The notes: generated from the letters alone by a model not told the origin. Shown: positions 25,366-34,061, counted from the first letter of the stretch. The stretch is DNA of 64,000 nt from Phycisphaeraceae bacterium (GCA_028277745.1 JANQFR010000013.1:1-64000), one strand, 5' to 3'. A program made the numbers and translations.

Positions 25366-26121
25366 ATGAACAGGTGCATGCGGCTACTGACGATCGTGGG
25401 CGCCGCGTGGGGCCTGACGGCCGCGGCCCAGGCGGCGGCGCCGGCCGACCCCAACGGCCACGTCGACCCCTACGCGGGCTATCAGCCCCGGGTCATCCAC
25501 GCCCCGCCGTTGATCGGCGGCGCGGCCAAGCAGGCGGCGGAAGAACCGCCTGTCCGCTCATTTACGCTCCGAGCCGACGGCCCGTCCGCAGCGCCGCCGC
25601 GGGTCGTCCATAACGCCATTGATCACGTGACGCCCGACCGCGCGTTGCGGGGCCGTTTCACGCCGGTCAAGGAACCGCAGACCGATCCCGCCGCGGCGGT
25701 CAACCCCGCGGCGACCGCGCCCGATCAAGCCATCCGCGCCGGCTACACCCCGCGCAAGTCCGCCCCCGTCCCCGCCAGCAACGCGTCCAGCGGGTACGTG
25801 GCGCCGCAGTATTTCCCCAACGCCTCGTACCACCACCGCAATCATCGCGAGCACAACCGCAACCCCGGCCGCCGGTACGTCTCCGGCGGCTACGGCTACA
25901 GCAACAGCCACTACAGCCATCGCTATCGTTCACGCGTGTTCTACTATTACCCGTCTTATTACAGCTGCGGGGGTGGGTACATCTACCCGGGCCGACGCAA
26001 TTACGGCTACTGGGGGTGCGGCTGGACGTACTATTCGTACCGGCCGTTCCTGTTCCGCCGCGGCTTCTATGGCTACCGGGGCTGCTACGGTTCGGGCCTG
26101 AGCATCGGGATCCGGTTTTGA
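25366..26121 (+). CDS. secreted Tyr/Gly/Arg-rich protein of unknown function
   Basis: A 251-residue protein with a clear signal peptide (MRLLTIVGAAWGLTAAAQAAA, cut near residue 24). The middle is Pro/Ala-rich. The last 110 residues are an unusual low-complexity region full of Tyr, Gly, Arg, His and Ser (HYSHRYRSRVFYYYPSYYS, GYWGCGWTYYSYRP), with four Cys. Such tails occur in small envelope or surface proteins of planctomycetes and in Tyr-rich cross-linked matrices, but I cannot name a family. A good plus-strand terminator (26186-26226) ends the gene. GACAAT ends 6 bases before the ATG, which also has GAGG nearby. Confidence 0.7.
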   Translation: MNRCMRLLTIVGAAWGLTAAAQAAAPADPNGHVDPYAGYQPRVIHAPPLIGGAAKQAAEEPPVRSFTLRADGPSAAPPRVVHNAIDHVTPDRALRGRFTPVKEPQTDPAAAVNPAATAPDQAIRAGYTPRKSAPVPASNASSGYVAPQYFPNASYHHRNHREHNRNPGRRYVSGGYGYSNSHYSHRYRSRVFYYYPSYYSCGGGYIYPGRRNYGYWGCGWTYYSYRPFLFRRGFYGYRGCYGSGLSIGIRF

Positions 26122-26185
26122 AGGTTTTATGCGGGCCGCACGGAGTCCCGTCATTCGGGGTCGCATTGAGTTTTTTGTAATCAAG

Positions 26186-26226
26186 CCGGACCTGAGCGAA
26201 GCGAAGGTCCGGATAGGTTTGTTTTT
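26186..26226 (+). terminator. intrinsic terminator after the Tyr-rich gene
   Basis: CCGGACCT (26186-26193) and AGGTCCGG (26205-26212) form an 8-bp stem, followed by ATAGGTTTGTTTTT. It lies 65 bases after the stop of the Tyr-rich gene and 28 bases before the end of the convergent gene. Confidence 0.8.
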
Positions 26227-26253
26227 GTGCTGAACCGGGACGGCATCACGACA

Positions 26254-27012
26254 TCATGCGGCCGGCTGGACCGGCGCGTCGCGGAAGACGGCCCGGGTCG
26301 GGTCGAGCGACCGGATGCGCCGGGCGACGCGTTCGGCGACGGCGCCGAGGTGGCCGACGAACCAGCCCGCCAGCGAGGGGTGGGGGGTGAGCCGGTCGAG
26401 GTGGCGGGCGATGTCGAGGCTGGGCGCGCCGTCGGGGCTGATGGGGACGCACTGGACCAGCAGGATGCCGGCGCGGTCGGCCGCGTCGTACAGCGACTCG
26501 GGGCCGTAGTGGTCGCGGACCATCAGCAGCGAGTCGCCCGAAGCGGGCAACAGGCGGTTCTCCGCGATGCGGTCGACGAACAGGACCGAGTGGATGTCGC
26601 AGACGTGGCCGTTCACCAGCAGGTGGGTCGGGTCGTCGGGGGTGTCGCGTCGGATCGAGGTCAGGCCGATCGTGACGGTGTGTTCGTCGGCGACCTCATC
26701 GTTGACGATCAACGTGAGGGTCAGCGTATAGAGGGGCTGCTTGCCCATGCTGGCGGGCCACCAGCGTTCGGGGTGGACCATGTCGAAGCGGACCGAACCC
26801 GCGTTGTCGCGGAGCGTGAGGCGGGTCTTGCCCTCGTCCTCGAAGCCGTCGGCGCCGGTGATGCGCAGGTGCGCATCAACCACGTCCGGCGGCGGCGCGT
26901 CGCCGGGCGGCAGGGCAGGCAGCGTGGTGAAGTGGGTGTCAATGACCGCCTGGTCTTCATCCACGTAACGAACCAGAGGTCGGACGGTGCTCAATCGAAG
27001 AGGGCTGGGCAT
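26254..27012 (-). CDS. degenerate GH2-like protein (Ig-like domain plus barrel start)
   Basis: A 252-residue protein that resembles an inner piece of family 2 glycoside hydrolases. HPERWWPASMGKQPLYTLTLTL and VTIGLTSIRRDT match the Ig-like domain that in GH2 enzymes reads LWWP..G.QPLY...GLR; LLVNGHVCDIHSVLF matches the next segment, and YDAADRAGILLVQ the FY..CDELG.MVWQ motif. The N-terminal sugar-binding domain and the catalytic NE and SE glutamates are absent, so it should not be an active glycosidase. The frame is intact, and GGAG precedes ATG 27012, so it may be a kept binding protein rather than debris. No signal peptide. Confidence 0.6.
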   Translation of the reverse strand: MPSPLRLSTVRPLVRYVDEDQAVIDTHFTTLPALPPGDAPPPDVVDAHLRITGADGFEDEGKTRLTLRDNAGSVRFDMVHPERWWPASMGKQPLYTLTLTLIVNDEVADEHTVTIGLTSIRRDTPDDPTHLLVNGHVCDIHSVLFVDRIAENRLLPASGDSLLMVRDHYGPESLYDAADRAGILLVQCVPISPDGAPSLDIARHLDRLTPHPSLAGWFVGHLGAVAERVARRIRSLDPTRAVFRDAPVQPAA

Positions 27013-27077
27013 GCGAAAAACTCCACAACCACAGCAGGCGTCTTTAAAGATACAATCGAAAGGTCGGAAACGGAAGC

Positions 27078-28286
27078 ATGACTTTATCCCGAATCCAGGT
27101 CATCCTTGTCCTCTTCATTCTAGGCCTCGGTTCCGCCCCGATCGCGGCGACCGCCTCTCCGGGCCTGGAAACCTATGAATCGAAGTATTACACGATCCGC
27201 CACAACCTCCCCGACGAGCAGGTCCGCCGCGCCGCCGAGCACATGGACCTGGTGTTTCGGGAGTACAGCAAGCGGTTCGCGGGGTTCCGAAGCCGCCGCA
27301 AGGGGAGGCAGAACCTTTACCTGCTCAAGACCAAACAGGACTACGTCGACTTGCTCGCCGGGTTCGGCATCAACGGCTCGGCGAGCGGCGGCATGTTTTT
27401 CTACGGCCCGCGCGGCAGCGGACTGGCGACCTACATCGGCGGGCGTGACATCGAAGACGTCTTCCCCATCCTTCAGCACGAGGGCCTGCATCAGTTCGTC
27501 CGCAATTACATGGGCGACCGCGTGCCGCTCTGGCTTAACGAAGGCCTCGCCGAATACTTCGAACAGGCCCGCATCGTCAAGGGCAAGGTCAAGACCGGCA
27601 TCGCCGACCCGAACCGGATCGCCATCCTCCGAAAAGCCATTGAAGCGGACGTCGCTTTACCCTTTGATTCGCTGATCAATATCAGCTCGCAACAGTGGCA
27701 CGCTAACATGCTCTCCGGCTCGCCGCAGGGTTATATCCAATACGTCCAGTCCTGGTCGATCGTCCACTTCCTGGTTCACGACAGCAAGAAGCTGCGCGGC
27801 GGGTTCAACGTGTTTCTCAACGAACTGTCCGCCGGCCGCACGCCCGATCAGGCGTTCCGCAAAGCCTTCCGCACCGACAACGTCCAGGCGTTCCACCGGC
27901 GTTGGGAAGCGTACGTCCTGGAGGAGCTCAAGCCGGACGACTTCACCGTGGCCGTTGACCGCATGCGTTTCCTCGCCGCCGGGTTGAAGCATCTGCACGA
28001 CCGGGGCGTGGAGATGCCCGCCGACCTCGACGCGCTCAAGCAGACCCTGCAGGACCGCGGCTTCCACACCGTGACCCGCTCCCATGTCGGCCAGACCAGG
28101 ACCGAGGCGAGCGACGAATCGGTCTACTCGTTCACCGACTCGAAGGGCAGGCAGAAGCCGTTCGGCTTCACGCCGGCCGCCGACGGCTTGCCCCCGTCCC
28201 TCCGCGCCGTCGGCCTGCGGCCGATGCCGACCGTGCAGTGGATCGAGGACGGCGGCAACGTGTCATACAAGATCGCGTACCGGTGA
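27078..28286 (+). CDS. DUF1570-type secreted zincin-like peptidase
   Basis: A 402-residue protein with a signal peptide (VILVLFILGLGSAPIAATA, cut near residue 26). The N-terminal YTIRHNLPDEQVRRAAEHMD region and the zinc motif LQHEGLHQFV (HExxH, about residue 135), followed by the Glu of LNEGLAEYFE 18 residues on, are the pattern of DUF1570/gluzincin-like peptidases common in planctomycetes. A C-terminal part of 150 residues has no clear domain. It would act in the periplasm or outside. It is convergent with the nucleotidyltransferase remnant, with 12 bases between them. The substrate is unknown. Confidence 0.82.
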   Translation: MTLSRIQVILVLFILGLGSAPIAATASPGLETYESKYYTIRHNLPDEQVRRAAEHMDLVFREYSKRFAGFRSRRKGRQNLYLLKTKQDYVDLLAGFGINGSASGGMFFYGPRGSGLATYIGGRDIEDVFPILQHEGLHQFVRNYMGDRVPLWLNEGLAEYFEQARIVKGKVKTGIADPNRIAILRKAIEADVALPFDSLINISSQQWHANMLSGSPQGYIQYVQSWSIVHFLVHDSKKLRGGFNVFLNELSAGRTPDQAFRKAFRTDNVQAFHRRWEAYVLEELKPDDFTVAVDRMRFLAAGLKHLHDRGVEMPADLDALKQTLQDRGFHTVTRSHVGQTRTEASDESVYSFTDSKGRQKPFGFTPAADGLPPSLRAVGLRPMPTVQWIEDGGNVSYKIAYR

Positions 28287-28298
28287 ACGCTGGGCAGA

Positions 28299-28637
28299 TT
28301 AAGCCTCTTTGTTTTCCACCTCGGTTATCGCCTCATTGAGAAGGTCCAGAACTTTCAACTCGCGCGCCCAGAACTCCAGGTGCTCAAGATCAAGCCGGCC
28401 GTGTTGAATTCTGATGACCTCGATGACGTCGCGCCATTGACGATCCGACATCTCCTCCCCCAGACGATACCATTCAAGCTTGTTCAGAATCACGTCTTCC
28501 GGCGCCGCCAGGACGAATTGTTTGCCCTGTTTGGAATCGAGCACTTCGTAACGTGTGCGGCGGCAGGCTGCGTAATCAAACGGCCGGTCTTTCACCGCGA
28601 AAACGTCGATCTTGAACATCGTTTCGATGTGAATCAC
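28299..28637 (-). pseudogene. 5'-truncated nucleotidyltransferase of a toxin-antitoxin-like pair
   Basis: The 112-residue frame from GTG 28637 encodes only the C-terminal two thirds of a nucleotidyltransferase-like protein: IHIETMFKIDVFAVKDRPFDYA, APEDVILNKLEWYRLGEEMSDRQWRDV. Whole members of this group begin with a GS(x)nDxD nucleotide-transfer motif that is missing here. Reading upstream in frame gives the family-like residues RRSSFN before a TGA, so homology continues past the apparent start and is cut off. The upstream small gene ends 32 bases away. I therefore read this as a decayed toxin half. A functional short protein cannot be fully excluded. Confidence 0.6.
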
Positions 28638-28669
28638 ATTGAAGGATGACCGGCGTCAACGCAAGGATG

Positions 28670-28954
28670 TCAGGGTTGTTCGACATGCAGCTTTTCCCCG
28701 AGATAGGCTTTGACCCGGCGGGCGAGGTCCTTGCCGTAGCATATCTCGACGAAGCGTAGCTTCACATCGATATCGGACATCCCCGGATTGGCTTGCTGGA
28801 TCCCTCGCATGCAACGCGCGAGGGTCGATTCAGTCATGGACGAGGCGAGTTCGGCTCGCCGCGTCACCCCGGCCTGCCGCAGCAGATCGACATGCACCCG
28901 CTCGGCTTCGAGCGCCGTGTCGCTAAGGCCGGTTCGGGGATGTCGGCGGGCCAT
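28670..28954 (-). CDS. small antitoxin-like protein (Rv0078B-like)
   Basis: A 94-residue helical protein with the pattern TALEAERVHVDLLRQAGVTRRAELASSM followed by a second helix pair (VKLRFVEICYGKDLARRV). Short proteins of this design are commonly encoded directly upstream of a nucleotidyltransferase gene, and some are annotated Rv0078B-related antitoxins. This naming is from memory. Here the partner gene downstream on the same strand is truncated. It lies 14 bases before the sdhB stop side, between the sdh operon end and the remnant. It may persist as an orphan antitoxin. Confidence 0.6.
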   Translation of the reverse strand: MARRHPRTGLSDTALEAERVHVDLLRQAGVTRRAELASSMTESTLARCMRGIQQANPGMSDIDVKLRFVEICYGKDLARRVKAYLGEKLHVEQP

Positions 28955-28968
28955 GCCGTCAGTCTACA

Positions 28969-29745
28969 TCACTTCTTGCCCGAGAAGAACCGTTTGACCG
29001 CGTGGACGGTCGTCTTACGGCCGAGGCTGGCGATCGCGTCGAGCAGGGGCAGCTCCTTGGGGCAGACCTTGACGCAGTTCTGGCTGTTGCCGCAGTCGGT
29101 GATGCCGCCCGGCTCCATGATGACGTCCAGCCGCTCGGCGGCGAGTTCCTTGCCGGTGGCGTGGGAGTTGAAGTACTCGATCTGGGCGAAGACCTGGGCG
29201 CCCTTGAAGTCGTTGTCCTTGGTGAATTGCGGGCAGGCCTCGAGGCAGCATCCGCAGGTCATGCAGCGCGAGTAGGCGTAGCGCTGCTCCTGCTCTTCCT
29301 GCGTCTCGGTCGGTCCGGCGCCGAGGTCGTGCGTGCCGTCGATCGGGACCCAGCCGTGGATCTTCTTGAGGTTATCGAACATCCGCTGACGGTCGACCCA
29401 CAGATCGCGGACCACGGGGAACTTGCTCATCGGCTCGAGCGTGATCGTGTTGCCGTCCTGCAGGTTCTCCGCGACCAGGCAGGAGCAGGACTGCCGGACG
29501 TGGCCGTTGATGACCATGGTGCAGGCGCCGCAGACCTCTTCGAGGCAGCCCGCGTCCCACACCACCGGCTCGACGTTCTTCCCGTCGGTCGTGACCGGGT
29601 TCGCCGCCACGTACTGCAGGGCCGAGATGATGTTCATGCTCGGCCGGATCGGCACCTCGAAGCTCTCCCAGTGCGACGGCTTGCCTTCGCCGAGGCTACG
29701 CTTGATCTTGAGGATGAACGTCTTGGGGGGGCTGGAGGCGATCAT
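28969..29745 (-). CDS. sdhB: succinate dehydrogenase iron-sulfur subunit
   Basis: A 258-residue SdhB with the [2Fe-2S] ligands in the GCLEEVCGACTMVING region (Cys-x4-Cys-x2-Cys) and the two C-terminal cluster motifs YSRCMTCGCCLEACPQF and NCVKVCPKELP. It passes electrons from SdhA to the membrane cytochrome. The gene order sdhC-sdhA-sdhB on the minus strand, and the sequence type, fit the Bacillus/epsilonproteobacterial-like form with a single 5-helix cytochrome b. It starts 66 bases after the sdhA stop. Confidence 0.96.
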   Translation of the reverse strand: MIASSPPKTFILKIKRSLGEGKPSHWESFEVPIRPSMNIISALQYVAANPVTTDGKNVEPVVWDAGCLEEVCGACTMVINGHVRQSCSCLVAENLQDGNTITLEPMSKFPVVRDLWVDRQRMFDNLKKIHGWVPIDGTHDLGAGPTETQEEQEQRYAYSRCMTCGCCLEACPQFTKDNDFKGAQVFAQIEYFNSHATGKELAAERLDVIMEPGGITDCGNSQNCVKVCPKELPLLDAIASLGRKTTVHAVKRFFSGKK

Positions 29746-29811
29746 ATTCGGCGTCCTTGGGGGCTTACCTGTCCTTGGTATCGTAGGCGAGGCTGCGGCT
29801 GCGCGTCGTGG

Positions 29812-31698
29812 TCAAACGGAAGTGGCCTCTTCCTTCTTCTCATCCTTCTCCGCCGCCGCCTCGACTTTGCCGTAGCTGCGGTCGCGCAGCGGGACCAACG
29901 GCAGGGGGATGTCTTCCCAAGTGATCTCGGGCTTGTCCTCGGCGGCGTTGTATTTCACAAGAGTGGTCTTGTGGAACGGGTCGTCGATCCGCTTGGGGTA
30001 GTCGAGACGGTAGTGGCTGCCGCGCGATTCTTTGCGGGCGATCGAGCCCGCGAGGATCGTCTCGGCGTACTTGAGCATGTCGCCCACCGCCCGGCTGAAG
30101 CTGAGGTTCTGGTTTGTCCACGTGCCGGTGTCGGAGAGCTTGATCGACTTGAACTGTTCCTTGAGCTCGTTGATCTTCGTGTAGGCCTGGTTGAGGCGAT
30201 CCTCGGTCTTGACGACCGTCGCCGACGCGATCATCTCCTCACCCATCTCGCGCCAGATCTCGTAGGGGTTGTTCTGGCCGTCGTTGGCGATGAGGCGTTC
30301 GACCTTGGCCTGCTCCTGGTCGACGTACTTCTGGAACAGGCTGTCGGGCGCCTGGCCGGCGGACTGCTCGTGGGCGACGCCGTCGCGCACGTAGTTGGCG
30401 ACGGACAGGCCGCAGAACAGGCCGTCGAAGATGCACGAGAGCAGGGCGTTGGCGCCGAGGCGGGTGGCGCCGTGGTAGGCGTAGTTGACCTCGCCGAAGG
30501 CGTAGAGCCCCGGGATGTTGGTCATCATGTTGTTGTGGGCGCCGCTGACCATGCCGCGGGCGTCGTCGACGGCGGTGTAAGTGGAGTAAAGCCCGCCCAT
30601 GGAGTAGTGGACGGCGGGGAAGATCTTCATCGGGGTGAAGCGCGGGTCGTCGCCGGTGAACTTCTCGTAGATCTCGAGGATGGCGGCGAGCTTGTTCTTG
30701 GTTTCCATCGGCAGGTGGGTGATATCGAGGTAGACCATGTTCCCGCCGCTGATGCCGTAGCCGTCCTGGCAGACGAAGAAGATCTCGCGGGTGGCGATGT
30801 CGCGGGGCACGAGGTTGCCGTACTTGGGGTACTTCTCTTCGAGGAAGTACCAGCGTTCGTCTTCGGGGATGTCGGCGGGCTTGCGGTCGTCGCCTTTCTT
30901 ACGGGGGACCCAGACGCGTCCGCCCTCACCGCGGGCGGACTCGGACATGAGCCGGCACTTGTCCTCACCGGGGATGGCGGTGGGGTGGACCTGGATCATC
31001 TCGGGGTTGCCCAGCCACGCGCCGGCCTGGTAGCAGCGCGACGCGGCCCCGCCGGTGCAGATCACCGACATGGTCGACTTGCCGTAGAGCATGCCGCACC
31101 CGCCGGTGGCCATCACCACCGCGTCGGCGCGGAGCGCCTTCATCTCCATGGTCCGCATGTCCTGGGCGACGATCCCCTTGCAGTGGCCGTTGTCATCGAT
31201 GACCGGCCAGAGGAACTCCCAGAACTCGTGCTTGTTGACCTTGCCCTCGGCCTCGTATCGGCGAGTCTGCTCGTCGAGGGCGTAGAGCAACTGCTGGCCG
31301 GTGGAGGCGCCGGCGAAGTGGGTGCGCTTGAAGATCGACCCGCCGAACAACCGCAGGTCGCGGAAGCCCTCCTTGGTGCGGTTGAAGGGCACGCCCATGC
31401 GGTCGAGCAGGTCGATGATCTTGGGCGCCCAATGGGTCATCTCGAACACAGGCGGCTGGTGGTTGAGGAAGTCGCCGCCCAGCAGCGTCTCGTCCATGTG
31501 CTGCCACTCGGAGTAGCCCTGCTGGCGGGCGACGGTATTGCAGGCGTTGATGCCGCCCTGGGCGCAGACCGAGTGGGATCGCTTGACCGGCACCATCGAG
31601 AACAGGTCGACCGGCACGCCCGCCTCGGCGACGCGCACGGTCGCGGCCAGGCCCGCCAGCCCCCCGCCGACGACGATGACTCTCGGATGATCCGCCAT
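29812..31698 (-). CDS. sdhA: succinate dehydrogenase flavoprotein subunit
   Basis: A 628-residue flavoprotein that oxidises succinate to fumarate. It opens with the FAD loop VIVVGGGLAGLAATVRVAEAG, has the covalent-FAD His region RSHSVCAQGGINA, and the substrate-binding MGGLYSTYTAVDDARG and GATRLGANALLSCIFDG segments. ATG 31698, with GGAAAGG upstream, gives the normal N-terminus; the frame is open 20 codons further up. It lies between sdhC and sdhB. Length fits the B. subtilis-like class (slightly longer than E. coli SdhA). Confidence 0.96.
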   Translation of the reverse strand: MADHPRVIVVGGGLAGLAATVRVAEAGVPVDLFSMVPVKRSHSVCAQGGINACNTVARQQGYSEWQHMDETLLGGDFLNHQPPVFEMTHWAPKIIDLLDRMGVPFNRTKEGFRDLRLFGGSIFKRTHFAGASTGQQLLYALDEQTRRYEAEGKVNKHEFWEFLWPVIDDNGHCKGIVAQDMRTMEMKALRADAVVMATGGCGMLYGKSTMSVICTGGAASRCYQAGAWLGNPEMIQVHPTAIPGEDKCRLMSESARGEGGRVWVPRKKGDDRKPADIPEDERWYFLEEKYPKYGNLVPRDIATREIFFVCQDGYGISGGNMVYLDITHLPMETKNKLAAILEIYEKFTGDDPRFTPMKIFPAVHYSMGGLYSTYTAVDDARGMVSGAHNNMMTNIPGLYAFGEVNYAYHGATRLGANALLSCIFDGLFCGLSVANYVRDGVAHEQSAGQAPDSLFQKYVDQEQAKVERLIANDGQNNPYEIWREMGEEMIASATVVKTEDRLNQAYTKINELKEQFKSIKLSDTGTWTNQNLSFSRAVGDMLKYAETILAGSIARKESRGSHYRLDYPKRIDDPFHKTTLVKYNAAEDKPEITWEDIPLPLVPLRDRSYGKVEAAAEKDEKKEEATSV

Positions 31699-31764
31699 GG
31701 TTTGAACCGCCTTTCCGTCTCGAACTCGAAGCGCGGGGCGGGCCCCGCCGCTCAACAACTCGTC

Positions 31765-32634
31765 TTACGACCCGCCGTGGCTCGCCGCGTATTCCATCTG
31801 GCGCCGCTCGGCCTCGGCCTCACTGGGGACCTCGACGCCGTGGTCGATCAGCACCTCACGTCCGTCAGGGATAACTTCCATAAACACGATCTTCTGATCG
31901 GTCGTCATCTCTTGATAACTGTAGGCGAGCGCCCCGTAAATAGCAGCGCCCCAGAAAGCGGTGAGGGCGATAAACAGCAGCAGGCAGACCGCGCCCCAGC
32001 GTTGCTGGGCCTTGGGGGTGATGGTGAGCCCCCAGGAGATCGCCGCGGTCCACAGGCCATTGGCCCAGTGGTAGACCACGCTGGCGACGCCGATGACGTA
32101 GAACAGCACGACGATCCAGCTGTACTGCAGGGCGTAAGCGGTCAGGGGCATGCTCATCGGCACGCCTTTGCCGTAGGAGCCGTCGATCTTCAACTGGCCG
32201 TAGAAAGGCGTGAACCAGCCGAAGAAGTCCCACCGCCAGCGGAGGGTGGCGATGTGGAAAAAGATGAAGATCAGGGCGAGGATCCCGGTGATGCGCTGGA
32301 GGGTGTAGCGGAGGTTGGCGGAGTAGGAGTAGTTCTTGACGTTGCCCTGGCCGGTGAAGGTGTAGACCAGGCCCAGGGCGGCGTGGAAGCCGATGCCGAC
32401 CCAGAGGCTGATCTCGATGAAGAGCAGGGCGGGCATGCTGTGGATGAAGTCGACCTCGTGCTGGAAGGTGGCGCCGGCGTCGGGCCAGATCATCTGGGCG
32501 TTGGTGAAGAGGTGGAAGATCACAAAGAGCCCGACGGGCACGATGCCCGACAGCGAATGGAGCCGTCGGAGCAGGAAGTGGTGTCGTTCGATGAGGCTGA
32601 GCTGGGGGGGGGCGGCGGTGGGCGTGGCGCTCAC
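31765..32634 (-). CDS. sdhC: succinate dehydrogenase cytochrome b558 subunit
   Basis: A membrane anchor of about 290 residues with five hydrophobic helices and the heme-ligand histidines in RLHSLSGIVPVGLFVIFHLFTN and the RITGILALIFIFFHIATL helix. This single-protein, di-heme-type anchor replaces the SdhC/SdhD pair of proteobacteria. The start is GTG 32634, because AAAGGAA lies just upstream; a GTG at 32652 is also in frame but has no ribosome binding site. It is the first gene of the sdh operon, downstream of a promoter at 32690-32717. Confidence 0.93.
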   Translation of the reverse strand: MSATPTAAPPQLSLIERHHFLLRRLHSLSGIVPVGLFVIFHLFTNAQMIWPDAGATFQHEVDFIHSMPALLFIEISLWVGIGFHAALGLVYTFTGQGNVKNYSYSANLRYTLQRITGILALIFIFFHIATLRWRWDFFGWFTPFYGQLKIDGSYGKGVPMSMPLTAYALQYSWIVVLFYVIGVASVVYHWANGLWTAAISWGLTITPKAQQRWGAVCLLLFIALTAFWGAAIYGALAYSYQEMTTDQKIVFMEVIPDGREVLIDHGVEVPSEAEAERRQMEYAASHGGS

Positions 32635-32689
32635 GGCGGGGGTTCCTTTCACCGGGGTGGGGCGGCCGGTTGCGGCCGGTCACTATCAA

Positions 32690-32717
32690 AAGATAGTGAG
32701 ATGTTTTTTGTCGTCAA
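32690..32717 (-). promoter_or_regulatory. sdhCAB promoter with overlapping inverted repeat
   Basis: On the minus strand TTGACG (32717-32712) is followed after 16 bases by TATCTT (32695-32690). A perfect 7-bp inverted repeat CACTATC-AAAA-GATAGTG (32681-32698) covers the -10 box, so it could be an operator. The plus strand also has TTTTTT just after the repeat, so a terminator role in the other direction is an alternative reading. Confidence 0.5.
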
Positions 32718-32722
32718 ATCCT

Positions 32723-33121
32723 TTAAGCCGGTCCCCGGGCGGATGAGGAGATCTGCACGTACCGCGTCCGCAGTTCGTACAGCGTGGAGGCCAGCAGGTT
32801 GCTCTCCTCGTCGGTCAGGTTGCCCTTGGTTTTCTCTTCGAGCACGCTGAGCATGTCGATGTTGTGCCGGGCCAGGTCGAGGTGCGCGACCCGTTGGCCG
32901 GTGCGGGGGTCGGGGATCGCGCCCATCGCAAACAGCGCCTGGGTCACGAACGAGCTGACCAGCGTCTCGAAATTGGCGGGGGGCAGCTGCCCCGGGCCCG
33001 CCGCCGCGGCGTCCGGGTCGCTCTCCGAGGCGGTCTCGGCCAGCTTCTCCTTCTCCGCCTGGGCCTGGGCCTTCCAATCGCTGTCGATATGGATCTTGGG
33101 TCCGTCTTGTTCATCCGCCAT
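32723..33121 (-). CDS. DUF1844 domain protein
   Basis: A 132-residue acidic protein with the DUF1844 core in its second half: NFETLVSSFVTQALFAMGAI, ARHNIDMLSVLEEKTKGNLTDEE and LLASTLYELRTRYVQ. The family is widespread in planctomycetes, acidobacteria and deltaproteobacteria and has no known role. The N-terminus (first 40 residues) is rich in Glu and Ala. ATG 33121, after GGAAAGGGC, is preferred to the upstream ATG. It is directly upstream of sdhC on the same strand, but sdh appears to have its own promoter. Confidence 0.85.
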   Translation of the reverse strand: MADEQDGPKIHIDSDWKAQAQAEKEKLAETASESDPDAAAAGPGQLPPANFETLVSSFVTQALFAMGAIPDPRTGQRVAHLDLARHNIDMLSVLEEKTKGNLTDEESNLLASTLYELRTRYVQISSSARGPA

Positions 33122-33191
33122 CGGGCGCCCTTTCCGCAAGGTTGCGTGTGACTTGCGCGTGAGTATAGGGGCCGATCCGCATGGCGGCGAA

Positions 33192-34052
33192 TCAAGGCGT
33201 CGTCGGGGGGCGGCTCATGGTCAGCGACCGCCGGTACGCCCGCGGCGTCCGCCCCGCGACCTGCTTGAAACGCTTGGAGAAATGAAACGCATCGGCGAAC
33301 CCGAGACGCTGGGCGATCTGGGCGTCGCTCAGCGTGGTTTCCGCCATCAGGCCGCACGCTCGGTCGATGACGCGCTTGCCCCGGTAGCGCCCGGGCGAGA
33401 CCCCGAAAGCCTCGCGGAACCGCCGGCGGAACGCTGCATAGCTCAGGCCGACCGTCTCCGCCACCTCTTCTAGCCGCAGCGTCTGCGACGCCTCCCGGTC
33501 GATCAGCCGTTGCGCTTCGGCCAACTCCGCGTCCGCCGCCGGGCTCGTCGAGCGGGCGTGTGCCGCGAAGACGTCGCCCAGCAGCCGCATCATCGCGGTC
33601 GTCTCCTCGATTACCGCGGGGCTCCCCGACGCTCGATGGTCCAGCACGGTCGTGATCCGGGCCGGCCAGTCCGACGTCCGGGGCAATCGCAGGATCGGCC
33701 GCCGACGATCCAGCAGCCCGGGGCGGTCCCACGCGTCGAACCCGGGACCAAGAAAGACGAGAAACAGTTCACGCCAGGTCCCCCCGGTCGGGCCGTAGCG
33801 ATGGCCCAGGTCCGGCCAGACGAACAAGATGTCGCCCCCGGCCAACCGTGTCGGGCCCCGGTTCTCGTCCTCGTAGACACCCTCGCCCGCGTGGAGGTAC
33901 ACCAGGGCGTAGCTCCCGAGCACGCGCCAGGCGAGGGGTTGCCGGCCGCTCTTGTCCATCTGCCCCTGCTGGGCTACCCAGCCCAGCGCCGCGGCGCCCG
34001 CGTGGTCGGGGCGGGTCCGCATCACCCATCGTTTGGGAAAAACATCGGCCAT
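33192..34052 (-). CDS. AraC-family transcriptional regulator
   Basis: A 286-residue AraC protein: N-terminal cupin (VYLHAGEGVYEDENRG, GGDILFVWPDLGHRYGP) and C-terminal DNA-binding domain with LEEVAETVGLSYAAFRRRFREAFGVSPGRY and DAQIAQRLGFADAFHFSKRFKQVAGRTPRAYR. The start is ATG 34052; the frame is open to a TTG at 34070. A TATATT box ends 9 bases before this ATG and no Shine-Dalgarno is seen. It is divergent from a PhyH gene and is the likely regulator of the gene cluster to its right (34.1-38.7 kb). Confidence 0.9.
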   Translation of the reverse strand: MADVFPKRWVMRTRPDHAGAAALGWVAQQGQMDKSGRQPLAWRVLGSYALVYLHAGEGVYEDENRGPTRLAGGDILFVWPDLGHRYGPTGGTWRELFLVFLGPGFDAWDRPGLLDRRRPILRLPRTSDWPARITTVLDHRASGSPAVIEETTAMMRLLGDVFAAHARSTSPAADAELAEAQRLIDREASQTLRLEEVAETVGLSYAAFRRRFREAFGVSPGRYRGKRVIDRACGLMAETTLSDAQIAQRLGFADAFHFSKRFKQVAGRTPRAYRRSLTMSRPPTTP

Positions 34053-34061
34053 AGCGATCAA

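Noticed and set aside
29002-32850. A very long (1282-codon) plus-strand frame opposite sdhBAC
   Set aside because: Its length comes from the codon bias of the sdh genes on the other strand; it has no domain and no plausible start.
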